DNA from: Candidatus Handelsmanbacteria bacterium
GTDB taxonomy: Bacteria > Latescibacterota > UBA2968 > UBA8231
Direction of reading: 5' to 3'
Assembly (NCBI GenBank): GCA_016867395.1
Contig: VGJS01000012.1
Coordinates: 1 to 64,000, forward strand
DNA: 64,000 bases
This document shows positions 1 through 8,171 of this stretch, piece after piece. Positions within the stretch are counted from its first letter, which is position 1. Each line of letters opens with the position of its first letter. Below the pieces are notes generated by a model. That model saw only the letters and a program-made list of their open reading frames with translations, had not been told where the DNA came from and did no database searches. Made by a program: the position numbers and the translations under genes.

Positions 1-1
1 C

Positions 2-622
<621 letters not shown>

Positions 623-635
623 GCCTAGAGGCGCT

Positions 636-1040
636 ATGGTGGAGTTTCAGCTCGACATCGTCACCCCGGAAAAGCGGGTCTACAGCGGCGCGGTGGCGCG
701 TTTCCAGGGTTCCGGCACCGAGGGCAGCTTCGGAGTGCTGGCCCGCCACGCCCCCCTCCTGACCTCGCTGAAGAGCGGTCAGCTCGCCTTCCTCGACCAC
801 CAGGGCAAGGCCCGCCGCGTGGCCGCCAGCGGCGGCTTCGCCGAGGTGGGGGATAACCAGGTGACGGTGCTGGCCGAGACCGCCGAATTCGCCGAGGAGA
901 TCGACGTAGCCCGGGCCCAGGCGGCCCGCAGCCGCGCCGAGGAAAGGTTAGAGAAGAAAGAGGAGGGCACCGACGTGGTCCGGGCCCAGGCGGCCCTGGC
1001 GCGGGCCCTCAACCGCCTCAAGGTGCGCGGCGTCCTTTGA
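636..1040 (+). CDS. atpC: F0F1 ATP synthase subunit epsilon
   Basis: Epsilon is the central-stalk and regulatory subunit of F1. The 134-residue length is normal. The N-terminal beta-sandwich begins FQLDIVTPEKRVYSG and contains the conserved GSFGVLARHAPLLTSL. The C-terminal helical hairpin is Ala/Arg-rich (about residues 88-130). I chose the ATG at 636, because longer versions of the frame would run back inside atpD and the family start aligns here. It is the last gene of the operon and is followed by a strong intrinsic terminator. Confidence 0.96.
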   Translation: MVEFQLDIVTPEKRVYSGAVARFQGSGTEGSFGVLARHAPLLTSLKSGQLAFLDHQGKARRVAASGGFAEVGDNQVTVLAETAEFAEEIDVARAQAARSRAEERLEKKEEGTDVVRAQAALARALNRLKVRGVL

Positions 1041-1061
1041 ACCGGGCCCCAGCCCAAGGTC

Positions 1062-1100
1062 CGGCCAATCATCGCCAGATGGTTGGCCGTTTTTTATTTT
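1062..1100 (+). terminator. Rho-independent terminator of the atp operon
   Basis: A 12-bp stem (cggccaatcatc with gatggttggccg, one G-U wobble) with a 4-nt loop is followed by a T6 run and further T-rich sequence. It lies 21 nt after the atpC stop. Confidence 0.92.
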
Positions 1101-1131
1101 AATTCCCGTGGCCCTTTCAGGTGGAAGTGTT

Positions 1132-2184
1132 ATGTCCGCGGTCCCGCCCCGCCTGCGCCAGTTCCTGGAGGAGCACATCCCCCTCATCGAGGCGGAGATG
1201 TTCTCCTTCCTGCCCCTCCAGGCGCCCGAGGAGTTCATGTATCGCCCCATGCGCGACTACCCCGAGCGGGGCGGCAAAAGGGCGCGGCCGGCCTTGGTGC
1301 TGCTGGCCTGCGCCGCCCTGGGCGGGGATTGGCGCCGGGCCCTGCGCACCGCGGCGGCCTTCGAGATGTTCCAGTCCTTTGCGGTGGTCCACGACGACAT
1401 CGAGGACGGCTCACAGATGCGGCGGGGCAAGCCCTGCCTGCACCATCTGCACGGGGTGCCCCTGAGCATCAACGTGGGCGACGCCCTCTACTGCAAGGTC
1501 TTTGAGGTGCTGGGGGCCAACCGGCCGCTTTTGGGCGCGGAGATGTCGTTGGAGCTGATTGAGGAGATGGTGCGGGGCTCGCGCGAGACCTTCGAGGGGC
1601 AGGCCTACGACGTGGGCTGGATCAGGCAGCGCCACATCCCCAGCGAGGCCGAATTCATGGTCATGCTGCGCAAGAAGACCGGCTGGTACACCGGGAGGGG
1701 GCCCTGCACCGCCGGGGCGATCATCGCCGGGGCCGACCCCGCCCACCGGCGGACCATCGGCGACTTTGGCGAGGCCATGGCCATCGCCTTCCAGATCCGC
1801 GACGACCTGCTCAACCTCACCTCCTCCGAGCGCGACGCCGAGGTGGCTCCCGGCATCACCTCGGGGGCGTACGGCAAGGAGCGGGGCGGGGATATCGCCG
1901 AGGGAAAGCGCACCCTAATCCTCATCGACCTCTTGCGCAAGTGCTCGGCCGCCGAGGCCGCCGAGGTGCTGGAGGTCCTGCATCAGGACCGCCAGCACAC
2001 CAGCCAGGCCCAGATCGAGCGGGTCATCTCCCTGGTCGAGCGCTACGGCTGCATGGCTTTTGCCGAGGGGGTCTGCCGGCAGCAGGCCGAGCGGAGCCTG
2101 GGCCACCTGGAGGCCCTGCCGGCCACCGAGGCCCGCGAGCTGTTGCGGGAGATGCTGGAGTTCCTGGTGCAGCGGGCCTTCTGA
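1132..2184 (+). CDS. Polyprenyl (short-chain isoprenyl) diphosphate synthase
   Basis: Condenses isopentenyl diphosphate onto an allylic diphosphate to give an isoprenoid precursor. GGKRARP (residues 47-53) and the first aspartate-rich motif DDIED (88-92) are present. The second motif is DDLLN (from residue 224), with Asn in place of the last Asp. Phe83 sits five residues before the first motif, a position where bulky residues limit chain length, so a C15-C20 product is more likely than a long quinone tail (inference). The ATG at 1132 has AGGTGG at a good distance. A GTG at 1108 is an in-frame alternative with a poorer site. It is separated from atpC by a terminator, so it is expressed independently. 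Confidence 0.85.
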   Translation: MSAVPPRLRQFLEEHIPLIEAEMFSFLPLQAPEEFMYRPMRDYPERGGKRARPALVLLACAALGGDWRRALRTAAAFEMFQSFAVVHDDIEDGSQMRRGKPCLHHLHGVPLSINVGDALYCKVFEVLGANRPLLGAEMSLELIEEMVRGSRETFEGQAYDVGWIRQRHIPSEAEFMVMLRKKTGWYTGRGPCTAGAIIAGADPAHRRTIGDFGEAMAIAFQIRDDLLNLTSSERDAEVAPGITSGAYGKERGGDIAEGKRTLILIDLLRKCSAAEAAEVLEVLHQDRQHTSQAQIERVISLVERYGCMAFAEGVCRQQAERSLGHLEALPATEARELLREMLEFLVQRAF

Positions 2185-2190
2185 GCCCCT

Positions 2191-3159
2191 TCAGCCCCCG
2201 GCATAGACCCGCTGGCGGGTGGCCCGCATGTAGCCCAGGGTGTAGGCGGTGCTGCGGCCATCCCCGGCGTCGGGCACATGGTCGGGGATGAGCACCCCGT
2301 CGAAATCCACCTCCCGCAGGGCCCGCATCACCTCGTACATGTCCACGTAGCCCTCGTCCACCAGGGTCTCGCGGAAGCGGGGCAGGGGGGCGTCCACGTT
2401 GCGGAAGTGGATCTTGAATAGCCGGCCCTGCCGGCCGAAGTGGTCGATCATCCCCAGCACGTCCCTTCCCATCATCGCCCCGCCCTCCGCCCAGGTCCCC
2501 ACGCAGAAGCAGAGCCCGAAGTTGGGGCTGTCGGCGAGTTCCACCGCCCGCTCGTACCCCGCAAAGTCGCGGATCACCCGTGCCACCCCTCCCAGGGTGG
2601 CTACCGGCGGGTCGTCGGGGTGCAGGCCGATGCGCACCCCGGCCTCCTCGGCCACCGGCATCACCTGCCGGATGAAGCGGGTGAAGGTGTCCCAGATCTC
2701 TTCATCGCTATAAGCCCGGCCGTGGGAGAAGGGTAGTTTGGCCGCTTCCGCCATATCGAACTCGCGGGTGGGGATGCCGCCCCGGGCCTGCCCCACCCGG
2801 GTCTGGTAGTAGGGCAGCATCTTGATATTGGCCATGTGGGCGTAGGTAGTGTAGGTGATGCCGGCCCGGCCCAGGTCGCGCAGGTACTGCTGGTACTGGG
2901 CCACCTTCAGGTCGAAGCCCTCCAGACCCAGCACCAGGGTGGGGTCGCAGTGCAGGTCGAGGATGCCGACGTTCCACAGGTGAATGCCGTGGTCCCCGAG
3001 CAGGCGGCGGGTCTGGGCCAGGTACTCGTAGTTGGCGTCGGCGATGGTGGTCCAGATGGTGGCGCACTCGACGCCCAACTGCTGGAAGACCTGCAGGTCC
3101 TTGGCGGTGGGGTGGGGGTTGAGCCGGTCGCCGATCTTGATGCCGGGCAGGGCGGGCAT
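2191..3159 (-). CDS. UxuA-like mannonate dehydratase / sugar isomerase TIM-barrel protein
   Basis: A 322-residue protein of the xylose-isomerase-like TIM-barrel fold resembling D-mannonate dehydratase (hexuronate catabolism). Visible segments are VECATIWTTI, VRIGLHPDDPP (a His/Asp-rich metal-site strand), FKIHFRNVD and GVLIPDHVPD, which match the metal-binding strands of UxuA. The ATG at 3159 gives the family N-terminus MPALPGIKIG. The frame upstream is an overprint of the M42 gene. It lies 11 nt downstream of the M42 peptidase and is probably co-transcribed. A second member of the family is at 37.3-38.3 kb. The exact substrate cannot be read from sequence. Confidence 0.75.
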   Translation of the reverse strand: MPALPGIKIGDRLNPHPTAKDLQVFQQLGVECATIWTTIADANYEYLAQTRRLLGDHGIHLWNVGILDLHCDPTLVLGLEGFDLKVAQYQQYLRDLGRAGITYTTYAHMANIKMLPYYQTRVGQARGGIPTREFDMAEAAKLPFSHGRAYSDEEIWDTFTRFIRQVMPVAEEAGVRIGLHPDDPPVATLGGVARVIRDFAGYERAVELADSPNFGLCFCVGTWAEGGAMMGRDVLGMIDHFGRQGRLFKIHFRNVDAPLPRFRETLVDEGYVDMYEVMRALREVDFDGVLIPDHVPDAGDGRSTAYTLGYMRATRQRVYAGG

Positions 3160-3170
3160 GGGTCTTTTCC

Positions 3171-4229
3171 TCAGGACAGGGGATGGTAGAAGTAGGCCAG
3201 GAGCAGGCGGGCGGTGTTGTAGAGGGCTTCGAGGTGGCAGATCTCGTAGCCGTGGGTGTTGTCCCCCGGATAGCCGATGAGGGCGGCGCGGGCAGCGGCG
3301 CCGCGGCTCTTGGCAAAGGTGGCGTCGCTGCCGTAGGAGGTAAGCACCGCGGTCTGCACCCCAAAGCCCAACTCCCCGGCCAGGCGCTCCAACTGCTGGT
3401 TGATGCGCTGGTGGTAGATGCCCGAGGAGTCCTGACAGCCCAGCACCGGCTCGGCGCTGTTGCGGACCTGGTACTCCTGGGCCACGGGCACCACGTCGAG
3501 GGCAATGACCGTGTGGCTGGGCAACTGGGCCAGGGCGTAGGTGGCCCCGTGGGCGCCGATCTCCTCCTCGGAACTGGCGACCAGGTACACGTCCTGGGCC
3601 GGCGGCTCGGCCCGGAGCTGGTGGGCGGCTTCGAGCAGGGCGGCCAGGCCGCCACGGCAGTCGAGGTTGTAGCCGCACAGGTACTCGCCCAGGGGCCAGG
3701 GTGCCTTGAAGGGACGGGCGATCACCACCTTGGTGCCGGCCCGCACCCCGGCCTTCTGCAATTGCTCGGGACCCAGCTTGGTCTCCACCCACATCAGCTC
3801 CCAGCTCAGGCCCCTGCCCTCCTTGAGCTGGCCGGCCGGGCTCTCGGTGGAGACGTGTTTGGAGCCGATGGAGAGCACCCCCGGGATCAGGCCCTCGCGG
3901 CCCATGATCTCCACTGGGATCTCGCCGATGGCCCAGGGGTGCAGGCCGCCCACGTTGCGCACCCGCAGCCGGCCGTCCTCCTCCACGCGTTTGACCACCA
4001 TCGAGATCTCATCCTTGTGGGCGGTCACGGCGATGGGGGCGTCGGCGCTGCGGCCGCGCATGTGGATGATGATGTTGTCGGCGGGATCCTGCCAGACGGC
4101 GTCGCCGACCCCGCGCATCTGTTCGAGAACCAGTTGATCGACCTCGGCTTCAGCGCCGGAAGGGGCGTGGGCGCGGAGCAGTTGGTCGAGGCAGCGGTAC
4201 ATGCGCTCGCGGTGGAGGGGAATTTGCAC
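3171..4229 (-). CDS. M42 family metallo-aminopeptidase
   Basis: Cytosolic di-metal aminopeptidase (glutamyl-aminopeptidase/endoglucanase-like family M42) of 352 residues, close to the family length. Expected ligands are visible in order: H in VTAHKDE, D in NLDCRGG, the catalytic EE in SSEEEIG, D in ALDVVP and H in DNTHGYEICH. It is the first gene of a probable two-gene operon with the UxuA-like gene. The start ATG follows a GC-rich spacer without a striking ribosome binding site. Confidence 0.88.
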   Translation of the reverse strand: MQIPLHRERMYRCLDQLLRAHAPSGAEAEVDQLVLEQMRGVGDAVWQDPADNIIIHMRGRSADAPIAVTAHKDEISMVVKRVEEDGRLRVRNVGGLHPWAIGEIPVEIMGREGLIPGVLSIGSKHVSTESPAGQLKEGRGLSWELMWVETKLGPEQLQKAGVRAGTKVVIARPFKAPWPLGEYLCGYNLDCRGGLAALLEAAHQLRAEPPAQDVYLVASSEEEIGAHGATYALAQLPSHTVIALDVVPVAQEYQVRNSAEPVLGCQDSSGIYHQRINQQLERLAGELGFGVQTAVLTSYGSDATFAKSRGAAARAALIGYPGDNTHGYEICHLEALYNTARLLLAYFYHPLS

Positions 4230-4292
4230 GGCGGGCCTCCGGGTGGGGGTCGAAGTGGGGCGGAAAATGTAGAGGTTGGGCAGAGGTGGCGC

Positions 4293-4319
4293 AAAAAAGC
4301 CCCTCCGGTGGCGGAGGGG
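4293..4319 (-). terminator. Intrinsic terminator of the ECF sigma factor gene
   Basis: Read on the minus strand, an 8-bp stem (cccctccg/cggagggg, 4-nt loop) is followed directly by T6. It lies 27 nt after the sigma factor stop. Confidence 0.88.
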
Positions 4320-4345
4320 TTTAGAGGGTGAGGCTGGGATTAAAA

Positions 4346-4948
4346 TTAGGAGGCCAGGACGCCGATCACTTCCTCGGCCAGGGGGCGCAAGTCTTTCTGC
4401 AGGCGGATGCGGCCGCGGTTGACCCTGGATTTGACCGTGCCCACCGGGCTGTCGATGATCTTGGAGATCTCCTCGTAGGAGAGGCCGTTGAGATCGCGCA
4501 GGAGCACGGCCTCGCGGAATTCCTCGGGCAACTGGTGGATGGCCTCGACCACCGAGCTCTGGATGGTGCGGGTATCGGTCTGCTCGCCGGGCAGTTGCTC
4601 GCGGTCCACCGGCTCATAGAAGGAGCTGTGCTCCTCGTCCTCGCTGGGGCCGATGGGAATCCAGTGCCAGCGCTTGCGCCGGCGCAGCTCGGTCTTGGCC
4701 AGGTTGCCGGCGATGGTGTAGAGCCAGGTGGAGACCTGCTCGATGGCCTCGTACTGGTGGCGGTGCCTCATGCAGCGAAGAAAGGTCTCCTGGACCAGAT
4801 CCTCGGCTGTTTCGCGGTCCCCCACAAAGCGGTAGACGAAGTTGAAGAGGGGAACCCGGTAGCGACGGACCAGCAGGGCGAGGCTGTTCTGATCCTGGGC
4901 GGCCTGCATCAGGATGGCCTTGTCGGAGAGGTTTCTGAGCGGGTTCAT
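4346..4948 (-). CDS. ECF-type RNA polymerase sigma factor (RpoE-like)
   Basis: A 200-residue sigma-70-family factor with only regions 2 and 4. Region 2 includes AEDLVQETFLRCMRH and STWLYTIAGNLAKTELRRRK (core and -10 contacts). Region 4 contains LPEEFREAVLLRDLNGLSYEEIS and GTVKSRVNRGRIRLQ, the helix-turn-helix that reads the -35 element. No anti-sigma gene lies next to it: the gene is monocistronic, with its own terminator on one side and a divergent operon on the other. It may be controlled from elsewhere. The ATG has GAAAGGA upstream. Confidence 0.93.
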   Translation of the reverse strand: MNPLRNLSDKAILMQAAQDQNSLALLVRRYRVPLFNFVYRFVGDRETAEDLVQETFLRCMRHRHQYEAIEQVSTWLYTIAGNLAKTELRRRKRWHWIPIGPSEDEEHSSFYEPVDREQLPGEQTDTRTIQSSVVEAIHQLPEEFREAVLLRDLNGLSYEEISKIIDSPVGTVKSRVNRGRIRLQKDLRPLAEEVIGVLAS

Positions 4949-5117
4949 AGGCCAGTCCTTTCTAGATCGGCTGAGCGTGAACAGCTAGTGGGGGACGCTG
5001 GCTCCGCCAGGGCATAACGCAATATTCATACCATCTATTTCGGCAGGGAAAGGGGGCCCCTTTTGTGAGCCCCCTCACCAAGTCAGACCAGATTTGGCGG
5101 CAAGTGGGTGGGGTTGC

Positions 5118-5154
5118 TCTCAAAAATCTGAGACTCTCCTCATTTTTCTGAGGA
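5118..5154. promoter_or_regulatory. Two adjacent inverted repeats upstream of the SEC-C operon promoter
   Basis: tctcaaaaatctgaga (5118-5133) and tcctcatttttctgagga (5137-5154) are short dyads with related half-sites, ending 8 nt before a TTGACA box. The arrangement suggests a regulator binding site in the divergent region shared with the sigma factor gene. Function is inferred only from position and symmetry. Confidence 0.4.
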
Positions 5155-5162
5155 GGTGGATT

Positions 5163-5191
5163 TTGACAGGGCAGGGGGCAGGCAGTAGATT
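5163..5191 (+). promoter_or_regulatory. Sigma-70 type promoter for the SEC-C operon
   Basis: TTGACA (5163-5168), a 17-nt spacer and TAGATT (5186-5191), with the start codon 28 nt downstream. The same -35/-10 pair occurs before the small gene at 12462. Confidence 0.7.
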
Positions 5192-5219
5192 CTCCACCCC
5201 TTGTAAGGGCGGGAAGGCA

Positions 5220-5864
<645 letters not shown>

Positions 5865-5871
5865 GGTCCGC

Positions 5872-6414
5872 GTGGTCGAGTTGAAGGAGTCGGCGCAGAT
5901 CCAGGGGGTGGCCGTAGCGGAATTGCAGGTTTTTGGCGACCAGCGCGGCCGTTTTGCCGAGACCTTCCGCAAGGAATGGTTCCCGCAGCGCAGCTGGGAG
6001 CGGATGCAGGTCAACCGTTCCGAGTCCCAGGCCGGGGTACTGCGTGGCCTCCACTACCACCGCCATCAGGTGGACTACTGGCACTGCGTTTCCGGGCGCA
6101 TACGGGTGGGGTTGTGTGACCTGCGCCCTTCCTCACCCACCCAGGGCAGGAGCCAGCTCATCGAATTGGGCCAGGAAGCCCTGCATGGCCTCTATATCCC
6201 CTGCGGCGTGGCCCACGGTTTTGCGGCCCTGAGCGAGGTGGTGCTCTTCTACGTGGTGGACAACTACTACGACGGGGCCGACGAGCTGGGGGTGGCCTGG
6301 AACGACCCGGCCCTGGGCCTGGACTGGAAACTGGGAGCCCTGCCCGTCCTCTCAGCCCGCGACCAGCGCAACCCGCTGCTCAAGGACATACCCCCTGACC
6401 AACTGCCGAGGTGA
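5872..6414 (+). CDS. RmlC-like cupin (dTDP-4-dehydrorhamnose 3,5-epimerase family)
   Basis: The 180-residue cupin matches RmlC along its length: DQRGRFAETFR, GVLRGLHYH, CGVAHGFAALSE and WNDPALGLDW. The catalytic His in RGLH is kept. However, the conserved Lys that follows (QAK in RmlC) reads QVD here, and the segment equivalent to FLYKTTDYY is LFYVVDNYY, so the epimerase reaction may be altered or lost. No rmlA, B or D is nearby. GTG start 7 nt after the SEC-C gene, and the next gene begins 4 nt after the stop, so these are one operon. Confidence 0.72.
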   Translation: MVELKESAQIQGVAVAELQVFGDQRGRFAETFRKEWFPQRSWERMQVNRSESQAGVLRGLHYHRHQVDYWHCVSGRIRVGLCDLRPSSPTQGRSQLIELGQEALHGLYIPCGVAHGFAALSEVVLFYVVDNYYDGADELGVAWNDPALGLDWKLGALPVLSARDQRNPLLKDIPPDQLPR

Positions 6415-6418
6415 TCCC

Positions 6419-7282
6419 ATGCTCCTGGACCTGAACGCCGCCCTAATCCAAACCCAGGCCCTGCGCCTGGCTCCCCCGGGCCAGATTTTCTGGTACACCT
6501 CGGGGACCGTGGGGCCCTACTACATCAACACCCACTATCTGTACGGCGGGCAGGGGCCGGCCGAGGACTTGCTGCGCTTTATCGACGCCGAGAGCACAGA
6601 CCATGTGGCCTTTCCCGGCCGGCTGCAAGCGCGGGTGGAGGCCCAGGCCGCTGCGGACCCGATCTTCGCCGGGGTGGTCGAGGCCCTGGCCGAGCGGGCC
6701 GGGGGACAGGCAGGCGATTTCGTCTCGGGAGGGGAGCGGCGCGACTGGTTTTTCTCGGGGATGGTGGCCGCCCGCCTGGGCAAACCGTATCTGCTGATCT
6801 ACAAGGACCACGGTGCGGTGTTCTATCGGGGAGGGAAGGCGGAGGTGGTGGACAAGTTGAAGGGGATGAAGGCCCTGCACGTGGCCGACCTGATCACCGA
6901 GGCGTCGAGCTACACCCGCGACTGGATTCCGGCGTTGCGAAAGCGAAGGGCGGAGATAAGCTACGCCCTCAACGTGGTGGACCGGGCCCAGGGTGGGGCC
7001 GAGGCCCTGGCCAGGGCCGGGGTGCGCTCTGAGGCGCTCTTGCGGGTGGACGGGGAATTGTTTGTCGCGCTTCGGCGGGCAGGCCACATCGATTCTCAAC
7101 AGGAGTCGGTGCTCCTGGCCTATGCCCAGGACCCTCATTCGGCGATGAAGGCTTTCTTGCAGGAAAACCCCGAAATTCTGCGGCAGGCCCTGCGCTCCGC
7201 CGACCAGCGCACTGGGGACCGCGCCCGGCTCCTGGCCGCACACAATCCCTACCAGTTGGCTCCCGAGTTGCTGAAAGCCTGA
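6419..7282 (+). CDS. PyrE-like phosphoribosyltransferase
   Basis: A 287-residue protein resembling orotate phosphoribosyltransferase, longer than the usual 200 or so. The PRPP-site region is represented by LHVADLITEASSYTRDWIPAL, a divergent form of the DDVxTTGGS motif, followed by the typical VDRAQGGAEALARAGV. The segment SGGERRDWFFSGMVAARLGKPYLLIYKD matches the first half of the fold. Because the PRPP motif is atypical (AD instead of DD, EAS instead of TGGS), the substrate may not be orotate. ATG preceded by GAGGTG. Last gene of the operon; its stop is 1 nt from the stop of the convergent SMP-30 gene. Confidence 0.6.
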   Translation: MLLDLNAALIQTQALRLAPPGQIFWYTSGTVGPYYINTHYLYGGQGPAEDLLRFIDAESTDHVAFPGRLQARVEAQAAADPIFAGVVEALAERAGGQAGDFVSGGERRDWFFSGMVAARLGKPYLLIYKDHGAVFYRGGKAEVVDKLKGMKALHVADLITEASSYTRDWIPALRKRRAEISYALNVVDRAQGGAEALARAGVRSEALLRVDGELFVALRRAGHIDSQQESVLLAYAQDPHSAMKAFLQENPEILRQALRSADQRTGDRARLLAAHNPYQLAPELLKA

Positions 7283-7283
7283 G

Positions 7284-8171
7284 TCAACGGGCCGGCGGGT
7301 AGACCAGCAGCCCTTGGCGTTCGGTGCGGGCGCGGAAGAGGTAGCCGCTGGCTGTGACGTAGAGGGTTTTGAGGTCCGGGTCGCCGAAAGTGCAGTTGGT
7401 GGGCCGGTCCAAAGGCACGGGATGGGTTTCCAGCACCCGGCCATTGGGGGCAAAGACGTAGATCATCGGCCCAGAGCCGCTCTGCTGCCAGCCGGCGGTG
7501 GCGACGAGGTTCCCCCCGGTATCGAGGCACATACCGTCGATGCCGCGGTGGGGGTAGAAGTTGTGCAGCACGAGGTATTCCCCCACTGAGCCGTCCGCAG
7601 CGATGGGGTAGGCCCGCAACTCCCGCTTGTTCCCCTCTCCATAGTGGCTCTGGGCCACGTAGAGCCATTGCTGGTTAGGGGAGATCAGCAGGCCGTTGGG
7701 CTTGGTGGTGTCGGTGGTAGTGCGGTGGAGCTGCCAGGAGCCGCCGGGCTCTGGGTCGAGCCGGAACACCGACTGGTGGTCCAGCTCGAGGTCGTCCTCC
7801 CTGTCGCCGTAGCGCGGGTCGGTAAACCACAACCTCCCCTTCGCGTCGAAGGCCAGGTCATTAGGGCTGTTGAGGCGCTTGCCCTCAAAGCGATCGGCCA
7901 GAACCGCGGTGCTGCCGTCGGCGTTATAGCGGACGATGCGCCGGCCTTCCCCGCCCCCTTCGCAGCCGTACAAGCGCCCTTCCCGATCGAAGAGCAACCC
8001 ATTGGCCTCGTTGGTGCCGGTGCGCCATACCGCGCAGTCGCGGGTGCGAGGGTCGTAGCGCAGGATGCGGCTGTTGGGGATGTCGGTGAAGAAGAGCGCC
8101 TCCCCGTCCCAGGCCGGGCCTTCAGTGATGTAGCTGAAGGGGCCGGCGACCTGCTCGAAATGCCAGCTCAT
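7284..8171 (-). CDS. SMP-30/gluconolactonase family beta-propeller hydrolase
   Basis: A six-bladed propeller of 295 residues related to regucalcin and gluconolactonase, which open sugar lactones using one divalent metal. Predicted ligands are the Glu in EGPAWD, the Asn/Asp in NSPNDLAFD and the Asp in GIDGMCLD. NEANGLLFD and TKPNGLLIS are the repeat cores. The start overlaps the smc stop by 4 nt (ATGA), showing translational coupling. No signal peptide, so it is cytosolic. Confidence 0.85.
   Translation of the reverse strand: MSWHFEQVAGPFSYITEGPAWDGEALFFTDIPNSRILRYDPRTRDCAVWRTGTNEANGLLFDREGRLYGCEGGGEGRRIVRYNADGSTAVLADRFEGKRLNSPNDLAFDAKGRLWFTDPRYGDREDDLELDHQSVFRLDPEPGGSWQLHRTTTDTTKPNGLLISPNQQWLYVAQSHYGEGNKRELRAYPIAADGSVGEYLVLHNFYPHRGIDGMCLDTGGNLVATAGWQQSGSGPMIYVFAPNGRVLETHPVPLDRPTNCTFGDPDLKTLYVTASGYLFRARTERQGLLVYPPAR

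Noticed and set aside
3183-4331. Long plus-strand frame of 382 codons opposite the M42 peptidase gene
   Set aside because: Gly/Val/His-rich antisense overprint of a well-supported gene; typical of GC-rich DNA.
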